Shown here: positions 9,521 to 18,259 of the stretch, one piece after another
Layout: every line of letters begins with the position of its first letter
Position numbering within the stretch: the stretch's first letter is position 1
Source of the DNA: Carboxylicivirga sediminis
Lineage (GTDB): Bacteria > Bacteroidota > Bacteroidia > Bacteroidales > Marinilabiliaceae
Direction: 5' to 3'
Assembly: GCF_018156225.1 (NCBI RefSeq)
Contig: NZ_JAGTAR010000001.1
Coordinates: 389,767-453,766, forward strand
Length of the DNA stretch: 64,000 nucleotides
Notes under the pieces: generated by a model
Database searches by the model: none
What the model saw: only the letters and a program-made list of their open reading frames with translations
What the model was told of the DNA's origin: nothing
Made by a program: the position numbers and the translations under genes

Positions 9521-10555
9521 CTATTGAGGCATAATTTTAGGCACATACAGCAGTTCGTATACCTCACCAGTGGCATCGAGCACCTCCTCTGCCATAAACA
9601 CCTGCTGTTTATCGCCATTGGTAAAGGTTAAAACACCATCCCCGGCTGAACTAAACCACTCATCTAATTGATTAATACGCAGTCCTAGTAATTGCGTATT
9701 ATCAAACAGGTGGTGAGGCGCCACTCCTTTCACTTTATGCCGGGCATCGGTGATAAAATAGGGCTGCCCAAGCTTATTCAGGTAATCGAGCAATAACTCT
9801 ACCCGTTTATGCGCATATACAGCTTTGGAATTATCAACCAAAGTAACCTGTAACGACTTCTTTTTATTAAAGATGATAGAAGAACCCGAGATCAGGGCAA
9901 AAAAGGATTGTCCGTGCACATCCTGCATGGCAATATTAATCTGATCGAAACCATGCCCGTGGGCCTTGAAGTTATCAAGCAATGATTCTACCTGCTCCTT
10001 ATCTTCATGGTGCACGTAATTCAGGTAAGGCGATAGCAACACGTCCTCCATGTAATGGGTTTTAAACAAATCAAGCGCCAGATTATTAAGATACTGAATA
10101 CGCCCCTCGCTCAATATCATTAACGGCATGGATGCTTCGCTGATAAACTGACGATAGCCCCGTTCGCGCTCGCGCTGCTCCTGATCGACCTTGTGCTTGT
10201 AGTAAGCCAAATCAATGGCGATGCCCAGCTCTTTTCGATTAACAGGCTTCACCAAAAAACCATAGGAGTTGGAAACAATGGCCCGTTTTATGACCTGACT
10301 GCTCGTATCTGACGAAACATATATCACAGGTATATCCAACTCGCGCCTCAACTGCTCAGCTGTTTGAATGCCATCCATCTCCCCTTCCAGGTGAATATCC
10401 ATCAATACCACATCGGGCCTTAGGCGGTGACACAACTCTATAGCGTCCTTTCCGTCAGCACATTTACCAATTAACTCATGTCCCAACTCACGCAGGAACA
10501 TGGTGAAAATTGCCGAGATAAACTTATCGTCTTCTACAACAAGGACTTTTCTCAT
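9521..10555 (-). CDS. Response regulator with PAS-like C-terminal part
   Basis: I start this 344-residue protein at the Met of MRKVLVVEDDKF, because the 11 upstream residues of the longer frame are not receiver-like. Residues 1-120 are a receiver domain with acidic D9/D10, phospho-acceptor D53 (VVLMDIHLEG) and conserved K103 (LVKPVNRKE). The rest has no DNA-binding or enzymatic output domain. It reads as two PAS-like sensory modules (about 135-250 and 255-340). No cognate kinase is adjacent. It could be a signalling relay acting through protein contacts. The gene ends exactly where mfd ends on the other strand. Confidence 0.85.
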   Translation of the reverse strand: MRKVLVVEDDKFISAIFTMFLRELGHELIGKCADGKDAIELCHRLRPDVVLMDIHLEGEMDGIQTAEQLRRELDIPVIYVSSDTSSQVIKRAIVSNSYGFLVKPVNRKELGIAIDLAYYKHKVDQEQRERERGYRQFISEASMPLMILSEGRIQYLNNLALDLFKTHYMEDVLLSPYLNYVHHEDKEQVESLLDNFKAHGHGFDQINIAMQDVHGQSFFALISGSSIIFNKKKSLQVTLVDNSKAVYAHKRVELLLDYLNKLGQPYFITDARHKVKGVAPHHLFDNTQLLGLRINQLDEWFSSAGDGVLTFTNGDKQQVFMAEEVLDATGEVYELLYVPKIMPQ

Positions 10556-10654
10556 AAAAGCATCTGAGTTAGTAAACAAGCTGCACATTGTTTTGTATCT
10601 TGCAGCCGATTAAAAAATTAAAACGAAATACTGATTACCAATACACTTTGTAAC

Positions 10655-11386
10655 GTGAATTTAGTTATTGACCGGGGAAATACACAGTTGAAATATGGGA
10701 TTTTTGACCAGTGTCAGCTTATCCACTCCGATTTATCTGATTTTCTTGATAAAAAAAACATCAAGCACCTGAATGACAGGTTTCATATCCAGCGTATCAT
10801 CATATCATCGGTTGTTAAAGAAAGACATGATGAATTACTAGCAAATCTGTCAGCCATTACTCCAACTGTTATTGACCTTCAATACAATACACCCCTGCCA
10901 TTTGATTGGCAGTATAACACAAAAGAAACAATTGGAAAGGACCGACTGGCTGCAGTGGCCGGAGCCATCAGTTTGTATCCCAACAACGATTTGCTGGTAA
11001 TAGATGCAGGCACCGCCATCACCTATGAACTAGTAAAAGATGGGATTTACATGGGCGGAAATATCTCACCAGGCTTAAGCATGCGCTTTAAGGCTCTTAA
11101 TCACTTTACCAGCCGTCTGCCGCTTTTGTCAAAAGAAGACAATACACCTCTCATTGGATCGTCTACCGCTGAAGCTATTACAGCAGGTGTACAGAATGGT
11201 CTTACGTTTGAAATAGATGGTTTGATTGAAGAACTATCACCACAATATGAAAGCTTAAAAACAATTATAACGGGTGGCGATGCAGAATTTTTTGCAAGGA
11301 AATTAAAAAATCCCATCTTTGTACATCCTAATTTAGTACTTATTGGACTTAACAGAATACTAGAATACAATGCACAATATATATAA
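10655..11386 (+). CDS. coaX: Type III pantothenate kinase
   Basis: The 243-residue protein phosphorylates pantothenate in the first committed step of coenzyme A synthesis. Type III hallmarks are visible: the N-terminal phosphate motif DRGNTQLKYG (6-15), the pantothenate-side GKDRLAAVAGA (94-104) and the ATP-site VIDAGTAITYE (115-125). It starts at GTG. Its 3' end overlaps the following outer-membrane-protein gene by 17 bp, so the two are probably translated from one transcript that opens the envelope cluster. Confidence 0.95.
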   Translation: MNLVIDRGNTQLKYGIFDQCQLIHSDLSDFLDKKNIKHLNDRFHIQRIIISSVVKERHDELLANLSAITPTVIDLQYNTPLPFDWQYNTKETIGKDRLAAVAGAISLYPNNDLLVIDAGTAITYELVKDGIYMGGNISPGLSMRFKALNHFTSRLPLLSKEDNTPLIGSSTAEAITAGVQNGLTFEIDGLIEELSPQYESLKTIITGGDAEFFARKLKNPIFVHPNLVLIGLNRILEYNAQYI

Positions 11387-12713
11387 GGTTGTTGTAACTT
11401 TCTTACTCGTAGCTTTTGCGTCTCATTTAGCTACAGCTCAAAACAGAACATATTCACCATATTCGCGCTACGGACTCGGAGACCTGCAATCAGGAGGATT
11501 CGGTCGTAATGCAGCAATGGGGCACACCGGAATAGCGCTGACCAGTTCATACAATTTGAACAATATAAACCCTGCCTCATACTTCAGTATGGACTCCGTT
11601 TCATTCTTTTTCGAAGGAGGCTTAACAGGTTTTGACCAAAAAATAATGTCAGAAAACTCATCTGCACGTTTTTCGGACATCAACTTTTCCTATTTTGCCA
11701 TTGGCTATCCGGTATCGAAATGGGGATTTATGTCAATAGGTGTGAAGCCTGAGTCATTGGCAGGCTATCAGTTTTTCGACGACAATGCCTCAGACGACAT
11801 TCTGGTAAGTGATGGTAATTACACAAAATCGGACTACATCGGCAGTGGAAATACCACAAAAGCATATGCCGGGTTGGCCATTAGTCCAATTAAGAATTTG
11901 TCATTTGGAGCTCATTTTTCCTTCGTATTCGGAAGCGTTGATCACTTCTCAATAGCGCAATTTCCAAACGACCCGTTTGCATTTAAACTGGCTACGTCGG
12001 AAAGAATTTCCATTAATGATTTTTACATGGATTTTGGTGCCCAGTATAAATTCAACCTGAAGGAAAGACATAATATGGTGATTGGAGCCGTTTATCATCC
12101 GCAAACAGGCATTAAAGGGAAAGTGAAGAAACTGGTAACCGCCGGAACAAATTTCGATCGTGACGGAACAACCATCATCAATGCTGATACATTGCGTTTT
12201 ACTGAAACAAAATTTGGCGGTAATGCGTTAGAGCTACCAGAAAAGATAGGTGTGGGAGTAGCATACAACATAGACGATTTAATGACTATTACAGCGGATT
12301 ACTCGTTAGCACGCTGGAGCGATGCCCAATTTCCAACTTTATCAACATCAACAAATGACCCTGATGCTTTCACCGTCGGCGATGAGCAAAAATTTGCATT
12401 TGGAGTAGAGTTTATACCAAACTACCGGAGCGCCAGCTTCTACCCTAGTAGAATTAAATACCGCATTGGTACATCCTATACACAAGAGTATTTGGTTACA
12501 CCACAGAGTGCAGGAGGCGATCACCTGAGAGACTTTGGCATAACTTTTGGAATGGGATTACCATTAAAAAGAAGTAAAACGTCTTTCAACCTTGCATTCG
12601 AATGGGGTCAACGAGGTACAACAGATAATAGTTTAATTAAAGAAAACTATATGCGCTTATCAATGAACCTGACGTTACACGAATACTGGTTCATGAAACG
12701 GAAATTTGATTAA
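11370..12713 (+). CDS. Outer-membrane beta-barrel protein of unknown function
   Basis: A 447-residue exported protein. A signal peptide (about 1-23) ends at ATA-Q. The mature part begins with RTYSPYSRYGLGD, continues with FGRNAAMGHTGIAL and then with alternating hydrophobic/polar beta strands, and ends in a lipid-facing strand near the C-terminus (LHEYWFMKRKFD). The pattern is that of a FadL/PorV-like barrel family commonly found downstream of coaX in Bacteroidota, although that link is from memory. It overlaps coaX (17 bp) and abuts the TPR gene. The function is unknown; porin or secretion roles are possible. Confidence 0.75.
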   Translation: MHNIYKVVVTFLLVAFASHLATAQNRTYSPYSRYGLGDLQSGGFGRNAAMGHTGIALTSSYNLNNINPASYFSMDSVSFFFEGGLTGFDQKIMSENSSARFSDINFSYFAIGYPVSKWGFMSIGVKPESLAGYQFFDDNASDDILVSDGNYTKSDYIGSGNTTKAYAGLAISPIKNLSFGAHFSFVFGSVDHFSIAQFPNDPFAFKLATSERISINDFYMDFGAQYKFNLKERHNMVIGAVYHPQTGIKGKVKKLVTAGTNFDRDGTTIINADTLRFTETKFGGNALELPEKIGVGVAYNIDDLMTITADYSLARWSDAQFPTLSTSTNDPDAFTVGDEQKFAFGVEFIPNYRSASFYPSRIKYRIGTSYTQEYLVTPQSAGGDHLRDFGITFGMGLPLKRSKTSFNLAFEWGQRGTTDNSLIKENYMRLSMNLTLHEYWFMKRKFD

Positions 12714-12738
12714 CACTAATACGAAAAACCAGAATACC

Positions 12739-14094
12739 ATGCCAATGAAAATTGCTACATTATTAATCGCAGGACTCTTATTTACAGGTTCTGCATTTGC
12801 TCAAAAAGGAGTAGAAGATGGGTCGAAATTCGGCCATGGAGAAGATAGTTTAAGATGCTTGGAAAATCTTTCACTTTACTACGAGTACTACAAACAAAAA
12901 AACTATGCCGAGGCTTTCCCGAAATGGGAGATCGCTTTTAACGAGTGTCCTGCTTCGAATAAGAACTTATATTCGCACGGTGAAAGAATAGTTGAGGCCT
13001 TATACATGAAAGAAAAGGATGCAGCTAAAAAAGCTGACTACTACAACCTTTTAATGAAAGTATATGACCAGCGTGCCAAGTATTTTGGGAATGACAAAAA
13101 ATACCCAACTGCTTACATTATGGGTAAAAAAGCCATTACAATGCTACGCCACAACCGCGACAACACTGACGTTATCAAAGAAGCTCAACCTTTACTGGAA
13201 AGCTCATACAAAGAGTTAGGTGTTAAAACACAGTACCCAGCATTGCTGACATACATGATTAACAGTGCAGCTATGTATAAACTGAATGAGCTGTCGGGTG
13301 AGAAACTGGTTGACATTTACACCAATGTGACTGAAACACTGAACACTCAAAAAACAGCCATGCCTAAGTATGCTGACAAAATTCAGGAAACCATTGTAAA
13401 TGTTGAAAAGATTTTTGCTCAGAGCGGTGCTGCCAACTGCGAAACTTTAGCTGAGATTTTCGGTCCTCAGCTGGCTGATCATACTGATGATCTGGCCTGG
13501 TTGAAGCGCGTTAACCGTTTATTAGCCAAAGGTGATTGTGGTGAGTCAGAGTTATTCTACCAGTCATCAGAATACCTGCACCGTATTGAACCATCGTCAT
13601 CATCTGCATTCGGTTTATCACGTATGTATATGAAGACAGGCGACCTGGATAAAGCTATTAGCTATCTGAACGAAGCCATCACTTTAGAAGAAGATGCGTA
13701 CAGCAAAGCTAAGTATCACAACACACTTGGTTTAATCTACATGTCGCAGAAGAAATACAGCCAAACTCGTTCAGAGGCCCAAAAGGCTATCGCCTTGCGT
13801 GGCGACTGGGGTGCTCCATACATCTTAATTGGGAAAGCCTATGCGGCAAGTGCTGCCAGCTATGGTTCTACCGAGTTTGAACACAAAACTGTATACTGGG
13901 CAGCCGTTGATCAGTTTGCAAAAGCCAAATCAGTGGATGCTGAAGCAGTGGCAGAAGCCAACGAAAACATCGCCCTTTATTCACAGTACTTCCCAAATAC
14001 AGAAGAAGTATTCTTCCAGGGACTGAAAGCTGGTGACAGCTATAAGATTGAAGGATGGATTGGCGTAACTACAACCGTTAGAGTTAAAAAGTAA
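12739..14094 (+). CDS. Secreted tetratricopeptide-repeat protein
   Basis: I start this 451-residue protein at the ATG at 12739, because the residues after it form a clean signal peptide (MPMKIATLLIAGLLFTGSAFA, cut before QKG); the earlier in-frame ATG at 12706 would put a polar tail before it. The mature protein is almost all helical, with TPR-like units such as YYKQKNYAEAFPKWEIAF and a clear pair near 300-370 (AFGLSRMYMKTGDLDKAISYLNEA, cited in part). It is likely a periplasmic protein scaffold. It sits between the barrel gene and lptC, 4 bp before the latter, so an envelope-assembly role is inferred. Confidence 0.8.
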   Translation: MPMKIATLLIAGLLFTGSAFAQKGVEDGSKFGHGEDSLRCLENLSLYYEYYKQKNYAEAFPKWEIAFNECPASNKNLYSHGERIVEALYMKEKDAAKKADYYNLLMKVYDQRAKYFGNDKKYPTAYIMGKKAITMLRHNRDNTDVIKEAQPLLESSYKELGVKTQYPALLTYMINSAAMYKLNELSGEKLVDIYTNVTETLNTQKTAMPKYADKIQETIVNVEKIFAQSGAANCETLAEIFGPQLADHTDDLAWLKRVNRLLAKGDCGESELFYQSSEYLHRIEPSSSSAFGLSRMYMKTGDLDKAISYLNEAITLEEDAYSKAKYHNTLGLIYMSQKKYSQTRSEAQKAIALRGDWGAPYILIGKAYAASAASYGSTEFEHKTVYWAAVDQFAKAKSVDAEAVAEANENIALYSQYFPNTEEVFFQGLKAGDSYKIEGWIGVTTTVRVKK

Positions 14095-14098
14095 AGCT

Positions 14099-14680
14099 TT
14101 GATACCTTTATTTAAGAAAAATAGAATTCAATCAATACAAACAGCAAGCAGTGCAGTACTGCTTGCTGTTTATTTTTTGCTATCAGCCTGCCAGTCAAAC
14201 AAACCGGAGGCGATTGCTGCCATCACTAACCGCGAAGATATTCCGTCACTCATAGTAGAAGAGCTGGAAACCACAATAACCGATTCAGGTAAAGTAAAGA
14301 TTAAGTTTATAACCCCTGAAATGCTCCAATACGATCGCAAAAAAGAACCTTACCGGGACTTCCCTAAAGGTTTGCACTGCATTATGTACCAAAGTAACGG
14401 AGAAATTGATGCCCAAATAAAATGCCGCAACGCTATCTACTACGATAAAGAAGAGCTCTGGGAACTAAACATTGATGTGGAAGCCATCAACCAAAAAGGA
14501 GAGGTACTAAGTACCGAACAACTTTTCTGGGATATGAAAACAGAAAAGATCTATTCGGAGAAATTTGTGACCATCACACAAGGGCCCAATGTATATACAG
14601 GTACAGGTTTTGAAGCTGACCAAAACATGGATAACTGGCGAATCAAGAACCTGACCGGTGATTTGGAACTGGAAGAATAA
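14099..14680 (+). CDS. lptC: LPS export protein LptC-like lipoprotein
   Basis: The 193-residue protein fits LptC, the periplasmic bridge that takes lipopolysaccharide from the LptBFG extractor to LptA. It has a membrane/lipobox N-terminus (VYFLLSACQ) and a beta-jellyroll body with features common in Bacteroidota LptC (ITDSGKVKIKFITPEM, YRDFPKGLHC, a late AEAI/NQKGEVLSTEQLFWD block). No ATG is available before the signal sequence, so a TTG start is used. It begins 4 bp after the TPR gene. The other lpt genes are not in the window. Confidence 0.82.
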   Translation: MIPLFKKNRIQSIQTASSAVLLAVYFLLSACQSNKPEAIAAITNREDIPSLIVEELETTITDSGKVKIKFITPEMLQYDRKKEPYRDFPKGLHCIMYQSNGEIDAQIKCRNAIYYDKEELWELNIDVEAINQKGEVLSTEQLFWDMKTEKIYSEKFVTITQGPNVYTGTGFEADQNMDNWRIKNLTGDLELEE

Positions 14681-14733
14681 CTTTATATCAGTGCTTTTTT
14701 CTAACTTGCCTGTCTAAGAAGTCTGCGACTTAA

Positions 14734-15996
14734 ATGAACGAATATCTTATCATCACACTCACACTTGTATTATCCGCTTTCTTTTCAGGATGTGAGATGG
14801 CTTTTTTCAGCTCTAATAAGCTGCTGCTAGAGCTAAATAAAAAGAAACACCCAATACCTGCCGGAATCATTGATCGTTTTGTACGAAATCCCGGCATGTT
14901 TTTATCAACCATACTGATAGGTAACAACATTGCACTTGTTGTTTATGGTTTATATATGGCCGATTTAATAGAACCGGTCATTAGTCAGTATATCGAATCA
15001 AATATTGCCCTGCTTTTGATTCAAACCACTTTTTCAACCCTTATCATCCTGATAACAGCAGAGTTCTTACCCAAAACGCTATTCAGAATACACCCTACCT
15101 TCATCTTAAACGTTTTTGCAGTCCCCCTGCTGGTATTTTATGCCCTCTTTTACCCAATCAGCAGCCTCACCATGGGCATCTCGCGCTTTATTATTAAGAA
15201 GGTACTAAAGGCCAGGACCAGTCCAGAGCAAGGTCAATGGATGCTGGGAAAAGTAGATCTGGATGATCTTCTCACCGAGCACCACGAAAAAAGTGACAAA
15301 GACGATCAGCGAGCCAACGAAATTAAGTTGCTTAAAAATGCACTGGACTTTACCAAACTAAAGATTAGAGAGTGCATTATACCACGTACCGACCTTCAGG
15401 TAATTGAAGTAAACACAGAAATTGAGCCGCTGCGTAAGCAGTTTATGGAAACAGGCTTATCAAAAATACTGGTTTACAAAGACAGTATTGACAACATTAT
15501 AGGTTATGTGCATGTCTCCTCGCTGTTTAAGCATCCAAAGAAATTGCGCAACATCGTTAGCCCCATTTCCATAATACCGGAAACCATGACAGCCAATCAG
15601 GCCCTGGAACTATTTACCAAAGAACACAAAAGCATTGCACTGGTGGTGGACGAATTTGGTGGAACAGCAGGCATTGTAACACTAGAAGATATCTTGGAGG
15701 AGATTTTCGGGGAGATTAACGATGAGCACGATGTAATGGAACACATCGAGGAACAAGTGGGCGACAATGACTACCTGTTTTCTGCCCGACTGGAGATTGA
15801 CTACCTCAATGAGAAATACCCGTTTCAGCTACCTCAATCGGAGGAATACGAAACCATTGCCGGACTGATACTTTTCCATAATCAGTCGATACCCGAAGTG
15901 GATGACATTATCAGCATCGAGCACTTTACTTTTGAAATTATAGAAGCCAGCAATGCCAAAATTGAACTGGTAAAAGTCAGTTATCAGCAAGATTAA
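14734..15996 (+). CDS. CNNM/CorC-HlyC family membrane protein
   Basis: The 420-residue protein has an N-terminal DUF21/CNNM membrane domain with about four helices (residues 3-150), two CBS domains (about 200-325, including the conserved VDEFGGTAGIVTLEDILEEI) and a C-terminal CorC/HlyC (transporter-associated) domain. The family is linked to magnesium or other divalent-cation efflux and to membrane homeostasis. It is often labelled 'hemolysin', which should not be taken literally. It lies 53 bp downstream of lptC and 116 bp upstream of the PpiD-like gene in a same-strand cluster. Confidence 0.88.
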   Translation: MNEYLIITLTLVLSAFFSGCEMAFFSSNKLLLELNKKKHPIPAGIIDRFVRNPGMFLSTILIGNNIALVVYGLYMADLIEPVISQYIESNIALLLIQTTFSTLIILITAEFLPKTLFRIHPTFILNVFAVPLLVFYALFYPISSLTMGISRFIIKKVLKARTSPEQGQWMLGKVDLDDLLTEHHEKSDKDDQRANEIKLLKNALDFTKLKIRECIIPRTDLQVIEVNTEIEPLRKQFMETGLSKILVYKDSIDNIIGYVHVSSLFKHPKKLRNIVSPISIIPETMTANQALELFTKEHKSIALVVDEFGGTAGIVTLEDILEEIFGEINDEHDVMEHIEEQVGDNDYLFSARLEIDYLNEKYPFQLPQSEEYETIAGLILFHNQSIPEVDDIISIEHFTFEIIEASNAKIELVKVSYQQD

Positions 15997-16112
15997 ACAA
16001 GCGGCTAAAACTTTATTGTTGCAAAGATGAATGCAACTCTTCGTGTGTCTCATTTTTTTGTATATTCGTAACCTGATTTTGAAATCTACATAATTTTTTA
16101 AGTAATAACAGA

Positions 16113-18176
16113 ATGGCAACATTAGAGAGAATTAGAAATAAATCTGGATTACTCATCATCGTCATTGCGATTGGACTTTTGGCCTTCCTCCTGGGAGACT
16201 TAATGAGTTCGGGAGATTCCATTTTTAGAAGACGTAACATGCAGATTGCAGAAATTAATGGAACATCTGTATCTTATCCTGAATATCAAAACTATGTAAC
16301 TGAACTTGAGGATTATTATAAGCTGAACTCTCGTTCATCTGCATTGGATGAAAACACATCATACCAGATTCGTGAGCAAGCCTGGAACCAAATGGTTCAG
16401 GACATTATCATGAACGAAAAATATGAAGATTTAGGCATTGCTGTAACAGCCGACGAAATCTTTGAGATGGCAACCGGTAAGAATGTTCACCCTCAGATTC
16501 GTCAAATGTTTACCAACCCACAAACCGGGGTTTTTGACAGAGCTCAGGTAATTAACTTCCTGCAACAAAAGAATTTAGATCCTAATGCTAACTTCTACTG
16601 GTTATTCCTTGAAAAGCAAATCAAAAAAGAACGTTTATTTGCTAAATACCGCGAGTTAATCAAGAAGGGTATGTATATCACAACAGCTCAGGCAAAAGCT
16701 GAAGCTGAAGCTAAAGAAAATAAGGTTGATTTTGATTTTGTAGTGAAGCGTTACTCAGCTGTTCCTGATTCAGCTGTAACAGTATCAGAAAGCGATGTGA
16801 AAAATTACTATGACGCACACAAAGAAAACTACAAGCAAGAGGCAACCAGAGAAGTGGCTTACGTTTCTTTTGATGTAGTGCCTTCAGATGAAGACCGTCA
16901 AATGGCTGAAGCGTGGATCGAGAACTCAAAAGTTGAATTCGCAAATCCACAGACCGATGCTATTCAGTATGTAAACATGAACTCGGAGTCAAACTATATT
17001 CCTCGTAACCTTAAGTTTGAACAATTAAGCTCAACGCTTCAGGGATTTGTGCAGGGCGCTTCAGAAAACGAGGTTTATGGTCCATACCTGGAAAACGAAA
17101 CATATAAACTGTCGCGCATTGTAGCTATTAAGCAAATGCCTGATTCAGTTAAAGCCCGTCATATTTTAGTGAATGATCCGGCATTGGCTGATAGTTTATT
17201 TGCCTTGGTTAAAGGTGGAGCTAACTTTGCAGAAATTGCGCGTGCAAATTCTGCTGATCAGGGTTCAGCTATTAACGGCGGTGACTTAGGTTGGTTTGCT
17301 GAAGGAACCATGGTTAAGCCTTTTAACGATGCCTGTTTTGAGAATCCTAAAGGTTCAATCGTAAAAGTAGAAACACAATTCGGCATTCACATCATTAATG
17401 TTCAGGATAAAGGCAAGCCTGTTACTAAATACAACATTGCCACTCTAGAGCGTAATATTACCTACAGCTCAAAAACTAACCAGCAGGTGTATGCTCAGGC
17501 AGCCAAATTTGCTTCAATGAATAACACTTTTGAGAAATTTGACGAAGCCATTACAGCTGACAATTTGGTGAAACGCTATGGCAGAAGCATCAAAGCTAAT
17601 GACCGTACCGTAAATAACATGGAACACTCACGTGAGATGGTACGTTGGGCTTTTGAAGCTGACATGAACGAAATGTCTCCAATCTTCGAGTTTGGTGATT
17701 CATATATTATTGCTTTTGTTACAGGAGCTAAAGAAGAAGGTTATCAATCAGTAGCTGCCGTTAAGAGCTCTATTGAGCGCCGCCTGCGTAACGATAAGAA
17801 AGCTGAAGTATTAATTGCTGAACTTAACAGCAAAAAACAAGGTAACGACATTGCTGCTTTAGCATCTGCTATTGATAGTGAAGTGATGACTGCCAGCCAA
17901 ATTGATTTTGGTGCTTTCCAGGTACCAGGAGCTGGTGTTGAGCCCGCATTGGTTGCATTAGCTACCAGTTCTAAAGTGGGTGAAGTAAGTGCTCCTGTTG
18001 CTGGTAACAATGGCGTATATGCCGTTAAGGTAAGCAACGTTACAAACAATACGGTTGACCTTGAAGCTGAAAAAGCACAATTATCGCAAAGTGTAGGTTT
18101 CAAAGTAGATTACCAAGCTACTGAAGCTATCCGCAGCAAAGCTGTAATTGCCGACGAAAGAAGCAAATTCTTTTAA
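16113..18176 (+). CDS. PpiD/SurA-like periplasmic peptidyl-prolyl isomerase
   Basis: A 687-residue membrane-anchored chaperone. One transmembrane helix (about 13-32, after RIRNKSG) anchors a SurA_N-type region (about 35-200), and a parvulin PpiC domain spans about 343-435 (KARHILVNDP, GGDLGWFAEGTMVKPF, TQFGIHIINV). A second, degenerate rotamase-like region follows towards 600. It is the organisation of PpiD, folding outer-membrane proteins as they leave the translocon. It ends the envelope cluster and is followed by a strong terminator. Codon choice is more A/T-rich than in mfd, as often seen for highly expressed genes; this is an impression, not a measurement. Confidence 0.9.
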   Translation: MATLERIRNKSGLLIIVIAIGLLAFLLGDLMSSGDSIFRRRNMQIAEINGTSVSYPEYQNYVTELEDYYKLNSRSSALDENTSYQIREQAWNQMVQDIIMNEKYEDLGIAVTADEIFEMATGKNVHPQIRQMFTNPQTGVFDRAQVINFLQQKNLDPNANFYWLFLEKQIKKERLFAKYRELIKKGMYITTAQAKAEAEAKENKVDFDFVVKRYSAVPDSAVTVSESDVKNYYDAHKENYKQEATREVAYVSFDVVPSDEDRQMAEAWIENSKVEFANPQTDAIQYVNMNSESNYIPRNLKFEQLSSTLQGFVQGASENEVYGPYLENETYKLSRIVAIKQMPDSVKARHILVNDPALADSLFALVKGGANFAEIARANSADQGSAINGGDLGWFAEGTMVKPFNDACFENPKGSIVKVETQFGIHIINVQDKGKPVTKYNIATLERNITYSSKTNQQVYAQAAKFASMNNTFEKFDEAITADNLVKRYGRSIKANDRTVNNMEHSREMVRWAFEADMNEMSPIFEFGDSYIIAFVTGAKEEGYQSVAAVKSSIERRLRNDKKAEVLIAELNSKKQGNDIAALASAIDSEVMTASQIDFGAFQVPGAGVEPALVALATSSKVGEVSAPVAGNNGVYAVKVSNVTNNTVDLEAEKAQLSQSVGFKVDYQATEAIRSKAVIADERSKFF

Positions 18177-18198
18177 TCAATAGATAAAAGCAAAGAAA

Positions 18199-18226
18199 AA
18201 GCGGAGCAAGATGCTCCGCTTTTTTT
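18199..18226. terminator. Strong terminator shared by two converging transcripts
   Basis: AAGCGGAGCA (18199-18208) pairs with TGCTCCGCTT (18212-18221) around a 3-nt loop. A T-run follows on the plus strand and an A-rich run precedes it, so it can act in both directions: after the PpiD-like gene and after the sulfur operon on the minus strand. Confidence 0.9.
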
Positions 18227-18259
18227 ATGCCTTTCTATGAAATCAATTAAACTCACAAA

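Noticed and set aside
14734..15996. Hemolysin
   Set aside because: The CBS/CorC family name is historical. No toxin features are present; cation transport is more likely.
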